Of a stretch of DNA of 64,000 nt, positions 1-7,669 are shown piece by piece. A model generated the notes under the pieces. That model was not told the DNA's origin and searched no databases. It saw only the letters and a program-made list of their open reading frames with translations. Every line of letters starts with the position of its first letter. Positions within the stretch are counted from its first letter, which is position 1. Source of the DNA: JAFGCL01 sp964423835 (GTDB lineage: Bacteria > Chloroflexota > Dehalococcoidia > UBA2247 > RBG-13-53-26); the NCBI GenBank assembly GCA_964423835.1, contig CAYRGJ010000002.1, positions 122,050 through 186,049 on the forward strand, read 5' to 3'. Both the position numbers and the translations under genes were made by a program.

Positions 1-182
1 AGCTGGCCTTCTGCAACACCGCCATGGAGCTGGTGGTGGAGCCGGGGAACATCGATGTCATGGTGGGCGCTTCGAGCGAGGACATCCGACTCATGGGCGA
101 GTTCCGGATCATCGGCCGGGCGCTCCGGATAGAGGGAGCCCGCCCGCTCACATCCGAGGCCAGGCACCACCAGGCGAAGTGA
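1..182 (+). CDS. Glycoside hydrolase family 3 beta-glucosidase, C-terminal end (partial)
   Basis: The 5' end lies outside the window; the readable frame begins at base 3 and stops with TGA at 180-182. About 59 residues remain. They contain VEPGNIDVMVGASSEDIRL, which matches the end of the fibronectin-III-like domain that closes GH3 beta-glucosidases (typically PGxFxVxVGxSSxDIRL). The family releases terminal glucose or xylose from beta-linked oligosaccharides. The catalytic domains are not visible, so substrate and cell location cannot be judged. The following gene starts about 100 bases later and is unrelated in function. Confidence 0.75.
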   Translation, partial: LAFCNTAMELVVEPGNIDVMVGASSEDIRLMGEFRIIGRALRIEGARPLTSEARHHQAK

Positions 183-286
183 AGGCCGGCAGGCGCCCCA
201 CGGCGCCTCTCCGAACCACAGCCGGCCCGGCGACCCCGCCGGCGTGAGCATCTTGTGACGGCCCCTCACCCGGCCGAGATACCCCG

Positions 287-1786
287 GTGAGCGATGCCAA
301 ATATACTCTTGCCAAACGCACCGGGGAGCGGAGGCCGGTGGGGCCTGGTGCTCCTCCAAGGAGACACCGCTTGTCCAGAGAGCGCGACTTCACCGCGCCA
401 GGCGGCGAGGTCCTGGCTGAAGTGGACGGCTGCCTGAAGGCGGTCCTCAACACCGCCCGGGACGGCATGGCCCTGATCGACGCCGCCGGCTCGGTCATCG
501 CCGTAAACAGGGCCGCGGTCCAGCTCTCCGGCTACGCCGAGGAGGAGATGTTAGGACGCCCCTTCGAGGTGCTGCGCCTGTTCCCCCTCAGCGCCCTGGC
601 CAACCTGGAGACCAATTTCAAGGGCGCGCTTTCGGGCCTCGAGCTGCCGCCCTTCGAGGCGGAGATCTGCACCCGCTGGGGCGACCGCACCCGGGCCGAG
701 ATCCAGCTCAGCCCGTGGAAGACGGACGGCCGGGTAGCCGGGGTCATTGCCGTGATGAGGGAAATTGAGAGCGGTCGGGGCCTGCTGAGCATCACCGCCT
801 CCGGCGGCAGGGAAGACCGCTTCCGGGCTCTGGTGGAAACCACCAGCGACATTATCTGGGAGTTTGACTGCAAGGCCGTCTACACCTATGTCAGCCCGCA
901 GGTGCTGGACACGCTGGGATACAGCCCTGAGGAGGTCCTGGGCAAGACCCCTTTTGACTTTGTCCCGCTGTCGGAGGCCCGCCGCCTGACCAGGATCATC
1001 GCGGAGGCCGTTTCCTCGCTGCAGCCCCTCAGCGGAGTGGAGATGGCCAGCCGCCACAAGAGCGGCCAGACAGTCTACCTGGAGACCAGCGGCCTGCCCT
1101 TCAGGGACGCCAGCGGAACATTCTCCGGGTATCGTGGCGTCCATCGCGACGTGAGCCGGCGCCGGGAGGCGGACGAGCAGGTCCACCAGACCATCAGGAA
1201 GCTGGAGTCCACCGTGGAGAGCGTCATCGAGGCCATCTCGCTGACCGTGGAGATGAGGGACCAGTACACGGCGGGACATCAGAAGAGGGTGAACCAGCTG
1301 GCCTGCGCCATCGCCCGGGAGATGCACCTGCCCATCGACCGGGTCCAGGTCATCCGCGTCGCCGGACTGCTCCACGACTTCGGCAAGATATTCATTCCCC
1401 AGGAGATACTGATCAAGCCAGGCCGGCTCAACGAGCTGGAGTTCTCCCTCATCAGGTCGCATCCGCAGTCGGGCTACAACGTGCTGAAGAGCATCGAGTT
1501 CCCCTGGCCGATCGCCGATATCGTGGTTCAGCACCACGAGAGGCTGGACGGGTCGGGCTACCCGGCGCGCCTGCAGGGGGACCAGATCGGGCTCGAAGCC
1601 CGGATCCTGGCCGTGGCCGACGTGGTAGAGGCCATGACCTTTCACCGCTCATATCGGCCAGCCCTGGGGCTGGACACCGCGCTGCGGGAAATCCGCCGGA
1701 ACTCGTCCACGCTCTACGACGGCGCGGTGGTCGAGGCCTGCCTGGACACCTTCCTGGACCGCAGCTTCGAGTGGCAGAACGTCTGA
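287..1786 (+). CDS. PAS-PAS-HD-GYP sensor (predicted c-di-GMP phosphodiesterase)
   Basis: Predicted cytoplasmic sensor that hydrolyses cyclic di-GMP. There is a disordered basic N-terminus (1-45), PAS 1 at about 50-150 (AVLNTARDGMALID start), PAS 2 at about 175-295, then an HD-GYP domain at about 305-495. The metal-binding HD is in GLLHDFGKIFIP, and the signature HHERLDGSGYP is complete, so activity is expected. There are no membrane segments. The GTG start at 287 has no good ribosome site, so the true start could be later. The gene converges with the neighbouring HD-GYP gene, leaving 34 bases, and the two share a near-identical C-terminal tail (SYRPALGLDTALREI / PYRPALGLDKALDEI), indicating related output domains. 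Confidence 0.85.
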   Translation: MSDAKYTLAKRTGERRPVGPGAPPRRHRLSRERDFTAPGGEVLAEVDGCLKAVLNTARDGMALIDAAGSVIAVNRAAVQLSGYAEEEMLGRPFEVLRLFPLSALANLETNFKGALSGLELPPFEAEICTRWGDRTRAEIQLSPWKTDGRVAGVIAVMREIESGRGLLSITASGGREDRFRALVETTSDIIWEFDCKAVYTYVSPQVLDTLGYSPEEVLGKTPFDFVPLSEARRLTRIIAEAVSSLQPLSGVEMASRHKSGQTVYLETSGLPFRDASGTFSGYRGVHRDVSRRREADEQVHQTIRKLESTVESVIEAISLTVEMRDQYTAGHQKRVNQLACAIAREMHLPIDRVQVIRVAGLLHDFGKIFIPQEILIKPGRLNELEFSLIRSHPQSGYNVLKSIEFPWPIADIVVQHHERLDGSGYPARLQGDQIGLEARILAVADVVEAMTFHRSYRPALGLDTALREIRRNSSTLYDGAVVEACLDTFLDRSFEWQNV

Positions 1787-1820
1787 GGGTGCGCCCCGGG
1801 CCCCGGCGCCTCCGAGTGCG

Positions 1821-4586
1821 CTACTGCTGTGGGGCCGCCGGCTCGTCCTTGAAGGAGAACTTCCCGTCCCGGAAGACGCTCATGCAGGCATCGGTCACCT
1901 CCGGGTCATAGAGGGTTTCCCGATTCTGCACTATCTCGTCCAGGGCCTTGTCCAGGCCCAGGGCCGGGCGGTAGGGCCGGTGTGAAGACATGGCCTCCAC
2001 CACATCGGCTACCGCTATGATCTTGGCTTCGGTCAGGATATCCTTGGCCTTGAGCCCGCCGGGGTAGCCGCTGCCATTCTGCCGCTCGTGGTGCTGCAGC
2101 ACCATCTTGGCAATGGGCCAGGGGAAATCGATCGATTCCAGGATGTCGAACCCCGCCTTGGGGTGGGTCCGGATCATGGCGAACTCGATCTCGTTCAGCC
2201 GTCCCGGCTTGGTCAGGATCTCGGTCGGCAGCGTTATCTTGCCCACATCATGCAGCTCGCCCGCCACATGGACCGCCTGTATCTGCTCCTTGGTCAGCCC
2301 CATCGCCTCGGCTATGGCGCAGGCCAGCTCCGTCACCCGCTGCTGATGCCCGGACGTGTAGCGGTCCCTGGTATCCACCATGGCCCTGATGGCCTGTATG
2401 GTCCCGGCCAGCGTCCTCTCCAGCTTGTCGAAGCTCTCCTGCAGCCTCTCCTCAGCCTGCTTCCTGCGGGTGATATTGCGCAGCACTCCCAGGAGCTCCA
2501 CCGGGCGCCCCGCCTCATCGCGGATGACGGAGGCCGTCGTGTCCGCCCAGACGGTGCTGCCGTCGCTGCGAAGTATCTCCAACTGCACCGGGCGCCCCGC
2601 CTCCAGGTGGTCCTTTCCGCTGGCCAGAAGCTCCGCCAGCAGGTCCCGGACCGTCCGGGCCGAAGCCGGCGTGAGGGCATCTTCCATTCGGGCAAACTGC
2701 GGGTCCCTGGCGCCCCCCACCAGCCCTTTGATGGAAGGGCTGATGTACGTCGGATGAAGGTCGAGATCCGTCACCCAGATGACGTCGCTGACGTTTTCGG
2801 CCAGAAGACGGTAGCGCTTCTCGCTCTCGATCAGGGCCCTCTCCGAATCCTTCCGGCTGGTGACATCGTCCAGGAAGACCAGGGCAGCGGGCCTCCCATC
2901 CCACTCGAGGCGCACTGCATTGATCTCGATCCAGCGGATCTGGCCGTTCTTGGCTATGCCCCGGAACTGGTGCAGGCCGCCGATATTGTCATCGCCTTTG
3001 GCCCACCTCTCGCTCGCCTCCCGGAACAGCTGGCGGTCCTCGGGGTGTATGTATTGCTCCAGCGGCACCCCTCTGAAGTCATCCATGGTGTAGCCCAGGC
3101 GCTCCATGATCTCCAGTGTCCGCCGGTTGGCGAAGGCCACGCCATCGTCCTGCACCACCACGATGCCCTCGTTGGCGTTCTCCACCAGCAGCCGGCTTCT
3201 CTGCTCCGAGACCCGCAGCCCGTCTTCGGCCCGACGCCGCTCGGTGATATCCCTGAGAACGGCAATGATGCCGATGACCTCTTCGTCCCTCTTGAGCGGG
3301 GAGACGCGGATCTCCAGGTCGAGCTTGGCGCCGGCCTTGGTGGCGCACTGCACCTCCATGACCGGCGAGGCCTTGCCCGAGATCACCGGCACGAAGACAT
3401 TCACCATCTTCTCGATGTCCTCGGGCCGGAACATGGCCATCTCGTCGAAGGGCTTGCCCATGATGTCCTCGAGGGTCCAGCCACCGACGTCCCTGATCCG
3501 GCGATTGGCGGCTGTCACCCGCCCCACCGAGTCCAGCACCACTATGCCGTCCCCGGTGCTGTCGAAGATGGATTGCATCCGCCTCTGCGATTCCCGCAGG
3601 GCGATCTCAGCCTGGCGCTGCTGCGTTATATCCCGGATGGACACCAGCCCGGCCAGCCGGCCCTGGTACTCGGTCCTCACCCCCGCGGCGCTGACCCACA
3701 CCTCGCTGCCGTCCAGTCTGATGGCCTTGAACTCCACGGCCTCGTTGAGGTCCCTGCCCAGCAGGCCTTCCATCAGCAGCTGCTCGACGCGCTCCCGGTC
3801 CTCGATGATGAGCTCCAGGGGGTTGACGCCCACCACATCGTCGGGCGAGTCGAAACCGAAGATCCGGGCCAGGGCCGCATTAGCCACCATTACCTTCTTG
3901 GTTTCGGCATCGATCACCACCACGCCGTTGAGGGCGCTGTCGAAGAGGTTCTTGTAGCTCCTCTCGCTGTCCCGGAGGGCCTCCTCGGCGATGGTCTGGC
4001 CCAGGCTTTCGGCGATCTGCCATTGCCCCTTTCGCCTGACCAGCACCGACCGGTGTATCCGGAACACGTCCAGAGCCTCCGGTATGCCCATCGCCCGCGT
4101 GGGGTAGGTGCAGAGGCCGACCGTTGGCACGTCCGCCATCAGATTCGACAGCGTTTCTTCGTAGCCGACCATCACTGGCCAGTCCTTCTTGTCCAGCCAG
4201 CCGGTGTCCCCCGCCGCCCAGATGCCCTTGAAGCCCAGCTGCCTGGCCTGGTTCAGGGCGCCGGCGGCGCTGCTAATGGCCGTGGGCACGTTGAAGGCAC
4301 CGTCGAGGAGATACCAGTCCGAGTGGGGTATGGCCTGCAGCTGGCCTTTTCGCTGGCGCTCTTCCAGGTGAGGGATACCTTCCCGCAGCGCGTCCATGAC
4401 CTGCTGCCGCAGCGGCATGGGCGCCAGCCACAGGCAGAGGGCGTTTTCTTCCAGGCCCTTGCGGAAAAACGGCACCAGCACATCGATGACATCCTGACTT
4501 GACTCATAGAGCTGGCACATGTGCGCCCCCCAGTGAATCTGGTCGAAGACGCCGATGGCCGGCTTCACCGCAGTACCCGTTTCCAT
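1821..4586 (-). CDS. MEDS-PAS(x4)-HD-GYP sensor protein
   Basis: Multi-sensor protein of 921 residues. Residues about 15-190 form a MEDS domain (HWGAHMCQLYESSQD), the DcmR-type sensory module of methanogens and methylotrophs. Four PAS domains follow at roughly 210-325, 335-455, 460-585 and 590-710, then an HD-GYP domain at about 715-905 with AGELHDVGKITLP. The GYP motif reads HHERQNGSGYP, so the usual Asp before Gly is Asn; the HD pair and GSGYP are kept. Expected role is signal-controlled c-di-GMP breakdown in the cytosol. A GAAGGAG directly abuts the ATG, an unusually short spacing. It converges on the PAS-PAS-HD-GYP gene, so the pair may be co-regulated or antagonistic. Confidence 0.85.
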   Translation of the reverse strand: METGTAVKPAIGVFDQIHWGAHMCQLYESSQDVIDVLVPFFRKGLEENALCLWLAPMPLRQQVMDALREGIPHLEERQRKGQLQAIPHSDWYLLDGAFNVPTAISSAAGALNQARQLGFKGIWAAGDTGWLDKKDWPVMVGYEETLSNLMADVPTVGLCTYPTRAMGIPEALDVFRIHRSVLVRRKGQWQIAESLGQTIAEEALRDSERSYKNLFDSALNGVVVIDAETKKVMVANAALARIFGFDSPDDVVGVNPLELIIEDRERVEQLLMEGLLGRDLNEAVEFKAIRLDGSEVWVSAAGVRTEYQGRLAGLVSIRDITQQRQAEIALRESQRRMQSIFDSTGDGIVVLDSVGRVTAANRRIRDVGGWTLEDIMGKPFDEMAMFRPEDIEKMVNVFVPVISGKASPVMEVQCATKAGAKLDLEIRVSPLKRDEEVIGIIAVLRDITERRRAEDGLRVSEQRSRLLVENANEGIVVVQDDGVAFANRRTLEIMERLGYTMDDFRGVPLEQYIHPEDRQLFREASERWAKGDDNIGGLHQFRGIAKNGQIRWIEINAVRLEWDGRPAALVFLDDVTSRKDSERALIESEKRYRLLAENVSDVIWVTDLDLHPTYISPSIKGLVGGARDPQFARMEDALTPASARTVRDLLAELLASGKDHLEAGRPVQLEILRSDGSTVWADTTASVIRDEAGRPVELLGVLRNITRRKQAEERLQESFDKLERTLAGTIQAIRAMVDTRDRYTSGHQQRVTELACAIAEAMGLTKEQIQAVHVAGELHDVGKITLPTEILTKPGRLNEIEFAMIRTHPKAGFDILESIDFPWPIAKMVLQHHERQNGSGYPGGLKAKDILTEAKIIAVADVVEAMSSHRPYRPALGLDKALDEIVQNRETLYDPEVTDACMSVFRDGKFSFKDEPAAPQQ

Positions 4587-4882
4587 CTCCTTCTCGATGG
4601 GGCCCGAAGCCCGGACCGCCGCAGCCCGGTGCAGCAGGCGAGATCAGCCGTGATGGCCGTCTGCCGGCCGAGCTGCATCTACCCCCTCCCTCATGCTCAC
4701 AATAGCCCACCGCGCGCGTAGCGGCGCCAAACGAAACCGCCCGCCCCTCTCCGGCAGGTCTTCACATTCTCCGACAAATGCAGCCCGATAGTAAGGTGCA
4801 AGAGGTCCGTTTTTGTGACCCAAGTGACCAGGTAGAGAGCAGACAGCCGATGCCCGCGAGCGCCGAGCGGCGCCGGGCGCAC

Positions 4883-4911
4883 TGGTCAGGCGGCCGCCGG
4901 CGGGCTACAAT
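4883..4911 (+). promoter_or_regulatory. Promoter candidate TGGTCA-17-TACAAT
   Basis: A -35-like TGGTCA and a -10-like TACAAT are separated by 17 bases, with GCCGGCGGGC just before the -10. It points toward the TIM-barrel gene at 5302. Confidence 0.45.
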
Positions 4912-5104
4912 GAAGTGATGGTTGGCGCGCGCAGTTGGGCCGCTTCTGCCCTCTCCGGCTGCCGTTGAGGCGATACGGCCCGGTCGCCATACCGGACTCC
5001 GTTGGACCGTCACGGGAGGAGGCCGCTCTGCCCTCGCGGTGAGCGACGGCCCTCAGCCATCTGAGGATGAGCGCTTTGGGTCGCCACATCTGACCAGTTG
5101 GCAC

Positions 5105-5133
5105 TTGTCAGGGCCCCCGTCGGCGGGCACAAT
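5105..5133 (+). promoter_or_regulatory. Promoter candidate TTGTCA-17-CACAAT
   Basis: TTGTCA and CACAAT are separated by 17 bases. The spacer ends GTCGGCGGGC, almost the same as the spacer of the promoter 222 bases upstream, suggesting a duplicated promoter feeding the gene at 5302. Confidence 0.45.
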
Positions 5134-5301
5134 CTAGCCGGCAGACGGAGGCAGCGGCAGGGGGCATCGGTCCGAAGCCGCGCGCGCTGCAGGCCCCCCC
5201 GGCTCGTGCGGAACGGCGCCGGCGGACGCCGGGACGCCAGGGAACATGCAGTCAAGGAATCGGGCCAGGAATCGAGCGCACCGGACAGGAAGGAATACGG
5301 C

Positions 5302-6477
5302 ATGAAATACGCCACCTCGTCGCACCACGCCATGACCATCAACCTCAACTGCTACACCTACATGCTCCTCAGGCTGGGGTACGAGAGGCTGGCGGACACC
5401 GCCCCGTTCTTCAGGATCGCGGACAAGCGCTTCAACAGCCTGGCCATGCGCATGACCAGGACCCCGTACAATCCGGAGCTGGTGGGGCCGCATCTGTTCG
5501 ACGCCGTGGAGTTCCATCTGACCGATCCACGGCTGTTCTACAATCGCTTCGAGTGGAAGATAAACGAAACCATGGTGAAGAGCGTCGGCATGCCCATCTC
5601 GTCCTTTCACGCCCATATAGAGAAGAGCCCCCTGCTGGGCCGGTACATATTCAACCTGTGCGAGGCAACGCCGCGCACCAGGAAAGCCATCCGGGGCCAG
5701 CTGGAGGCGGCCTACAGGATAGCGGACGCGCACCCCAAGACGGTGATGACCGATCGGCCGGTGATGGTCTTCCATGCGGGCCTGGCCCGCGATGAGTGGG
5801 ACCGTGAGGCCGCGCTGCTGCGACTGCGGCAGAACGTGGAGTTCCTGGCCGCCACCAACAAGCAGCTCTATGAGAAGTATGGTCACGATCGGAAGATCCT
5901 GCCGACCATCGAGAACAGCCCGAATGAGAACCGCTGGATCTGCCAGACCCTGGAAGACTGCCGGCGGGCCATCGAGGGGTGCTCGGATGAGGTCAAGCTG
6001 ACCCTGGACTACGGGCATGCCATGACGACCAGGGGAGGGCGCGCCGCCCTGCTGGCTGAGCTGAAGAACACGGAGATCGGCGATAACGTGGTCAGCCTGC
6101 ACATGCACCACTCACCGGTGGTTGACCATGAGGCGAGGCATGTCCACGCCCCGCTCTCGACCATACCCAAGGGCAACCTGGGGGCCCTCGCCAGGGACCT
6201 GCGGGACATCCTGAACCACACAGCCATCAAGGCACAAGGCTATGTCACCATGGAGGTCCCCTCCGGGGATCCATTTGACTACATGCCCTGGCTGCGGCGG
6301 CGGCGGGCCCTGACCGCGCTGGTGAACCGCTTCCTGAACCGCACCCGCCTCTTTGAGGACAGCGGCTACAGGGGCACCCTGAAGGACCAGCTGGCCAGCC
6401 TGGTCCTGCTCAAGGACATGCTGGATGACGTCTCACAGGAGAGCAGCGAGCCCTGGGTGTACCGCAGCAGCAACTAG
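5302..6477 (+). CDS. Xylose-isomerase/AP-endonuclease-like TIM-barrel protein
   Basis: Protein of 391 residues of the sugar-phosphate isomerase / UV-endonuclease / AP-endonuclease-2 TIM-barrel superfamily. The spaced metal ligands of that fold can be followed: FHAH near 101, VFHAG near 156, IENSPNENR near 206 (Glu), LDYGHAM near 234 (Asp, His), LHMHH near 266, HVHAP near 278 and TMEVP near 316 (Glu). These suggest a metal-dependent isomerase or endonuclease, but the substrate is not recognisable. The ATG at 5302 was chosen because GGAAGGA lies just upstream and the UvsE-like N-terminus LNCYTYMLLRLGYERL begins there; a longer in-frame extension reads as non-coding. It is monocistronic and convergent with fabH. 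Confidence 0.7.
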   Translation: MKYATSSHHAMTINLNCYTYMLLRLGYERLADTAPFFRIADKRFNSLAMRMTRTPYNPELVGPHLFDAVEFHLTDPRLFYNRFEWKINETMVKSVGMPISSFHAHIEKSPLLGRYIFNLCEATPRTRKAIRGQLEAAYRIADAHPKTVMTDRPVMVFHAGLARDEWDREAALLRLRQNVEFLAATNKQLYEKYGHDRKILPTIENSPNENRWICQTLEDCRRAIEGCSDEVKLTLDYGHAMTTRGGRAALLAELKNTEIGDNVVSLHMHHSPVVDHEARHVHAPLSTIPKGNLGALARDLRDILNHTAIKAQGYVTMEVPSGDPFDYMPWLRRRRALTALVNRFLNRTRLFEDSGYRGTLKDQLASLVLLKDMLDDVSQESSEPWVYRSSN

Positions 6478-6496
6478 CGCCACCTGACGGCGGCCC

Positions 6497-7492
6497 CTAC
6501 CACCTTATGACGCTGGCTCCCCAGGTAAACCCGGCGCCGAAGGCCACGAGCATGATCAGGCTGCCTTCCTTGACCAGGCCCTCCTCCAGCGCTTCGCTCA
6601 ACGCAATGGGCAGCGACGCTGCTGTGGTGTTGCCGTACCGCTGGATATTGCTGTAGAACTTCTCCTCCGGCACCCCCAGCTTGGCCGCGGCGAACTGATT
6701 GATGCGGAGGTTGGCCTGGTGCGGTATGAACAGGTCGATGTCCTGGACCTTGAGGTCGACGGCCTTGAGGGCTTCCTCGATCACCTCGGGTATCTTGGTG
6801 ACCGCCACCCGGAAGACCTCCTTCCCCTTCATCTTGGGCCACAGAGACCCCCTGTCCAGCATCTCATGTGTCAGGCAGGGCTTGCAGCTGATGTCGAACA
6901 TCTCCAGTCTGAGGATATCGGCGAAGGCCCCATCGGCATGAAGGTGATTGGTGAGTATGCCCCTTTCAGGGTCATCCGACGGCCCTACGATGACCGCGCC
7001 GGCGCCGTCGCCGAAGATCACCGATACGTCCCGCCCCTCGTCGGTGAAGCTCAGCCCGCTGGACTGGACCTCGGCGCCCACCACCAGTATCCGCCGGTAC
7101 ATGCCGGTCCTGATGAAGGCGTCCGCGGTGGCCAGGCTGTACACAAAGCCGGAGCACTGGTTGCGAATGTCCATGCAGCCGATGCCGGACAGGCCCAGTT
7201 TGGGCTGCAGGTAACAGCCGTTTCCGGGAAAATGGTGGTCCGGGCTCAGGGTGGCGAAGATAATGAAGTCCAGGTCCTGCGGCTGCAGGCCGGCGCTCTT
7301 TAGCGCTGCGCGGGAGGCCTCCAGCCCCAGGTCCGAGCAGTAGACCCCCTCATCGGCGAAATGCCTTTCCACTATGCCCGTGCGCTGCCGGATCCACTCG
7401 TCACTGGTGTTGAACATCCCGGCCAGGTCGGAGTTGGTGACACGCCGCTCCGGAAGGTATCGGCCCACTCCGAGTATCCTCGATCTGATCAT
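6497..7492 (-). CDS. fabH: Beta-ketoacyl-ACP synthase III
   Basis: Condensing enzyme that starts fatty-acid synthesis by joining an acyl-CoA to malonyl-ACP. At about 331 residues it has the normal FabH length. The thiolase-fold triad is visible: Cys in NQCSGFVYSL, His in FIPHQANLRI and Asn in YGNTTAASLP. The N-terminus RILGVGRYLPERRVTN and TSDEWIRQRTGI are standard. ATG at 7492 is preferred over a GTG six bases earlier because GGAGG lies nine bases before it. No acpP or fabD is adjacent, so this may be a stand-alone or specialised FabH; primer specificity cannot be read. It is cytoplasmic. Confidence 0.92.
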   Translation of the reverse strand: MIRSRILGVGRYLPERRVTNSDLAGMFNTSDEWIRQRTGIVERHFADEGVYCSDLGLEASRAALKSAGLQPQDLDFIIFATLSPDHHFPGNGCYLQPKLGLSGIGCMDIRNQCSGFVYSLATADAFIRTGMYRRILVVGAEVQSSGLSFTDEGRDVSVIFGDGAGAVIVGPSDDPERGILTNHLHADGAFADILRLEMFDISCKPCLTHEMLDRGSLWPKMKGKEVFRVAVTKIPEVIEEALKAVDLKVQDIDLFIPHQANLRINQFAAAKLGVPEEKFYSNIQRYGNTTAASLPIALSEALEEGLVKEGSLIMLVAFGAGFTWGASVIRW

Positions 7493-7669
7493 GCCCACAG
7501 CCCTCCATTTACGGGATCGAGCCTGAGTCTACCAACGAGCCGGCCAATTATCAAGGCCAGCCGCGGCCAGGCGTTCCGGCCGCAATGTGAGACTTCCGTG
7601 ACACACAGGCGTCGACGTGAGACCGCGAGGTAAGCCCGGGGGCGGATAATCTGGACCGGAGGAGACGAC

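Larger units (their letters stand above)
4587..5301. other. Long intergenic region with two similar promoters
   Basis: About 715 bases with no convincing gene on either strand. It separates the leftward MEDS/HD-GYP gene from the rightward TIM-barrel gene, so it must carry promoters for both. Two rightward promoter candidates are listed separately. Reading frames crossing it have poor codon use and no ribosome sites. Confidence 0.6.

Noticed and set aside
1787..1820. Possible hairpin terminator between the convergent HD-GYP genes
   Set aside because: The GC-rich stretch has only imperfect pairing and no T-run.
2088..4502. An 804-codon open frame on the plus strand opposite the MEDS/PAS/HD-GYP gene
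   Set aside because: It is the antisense shadow of a well-supported gene in GC-rich DNA; composition is Gly/Pro/His/Arg-rich without domains.
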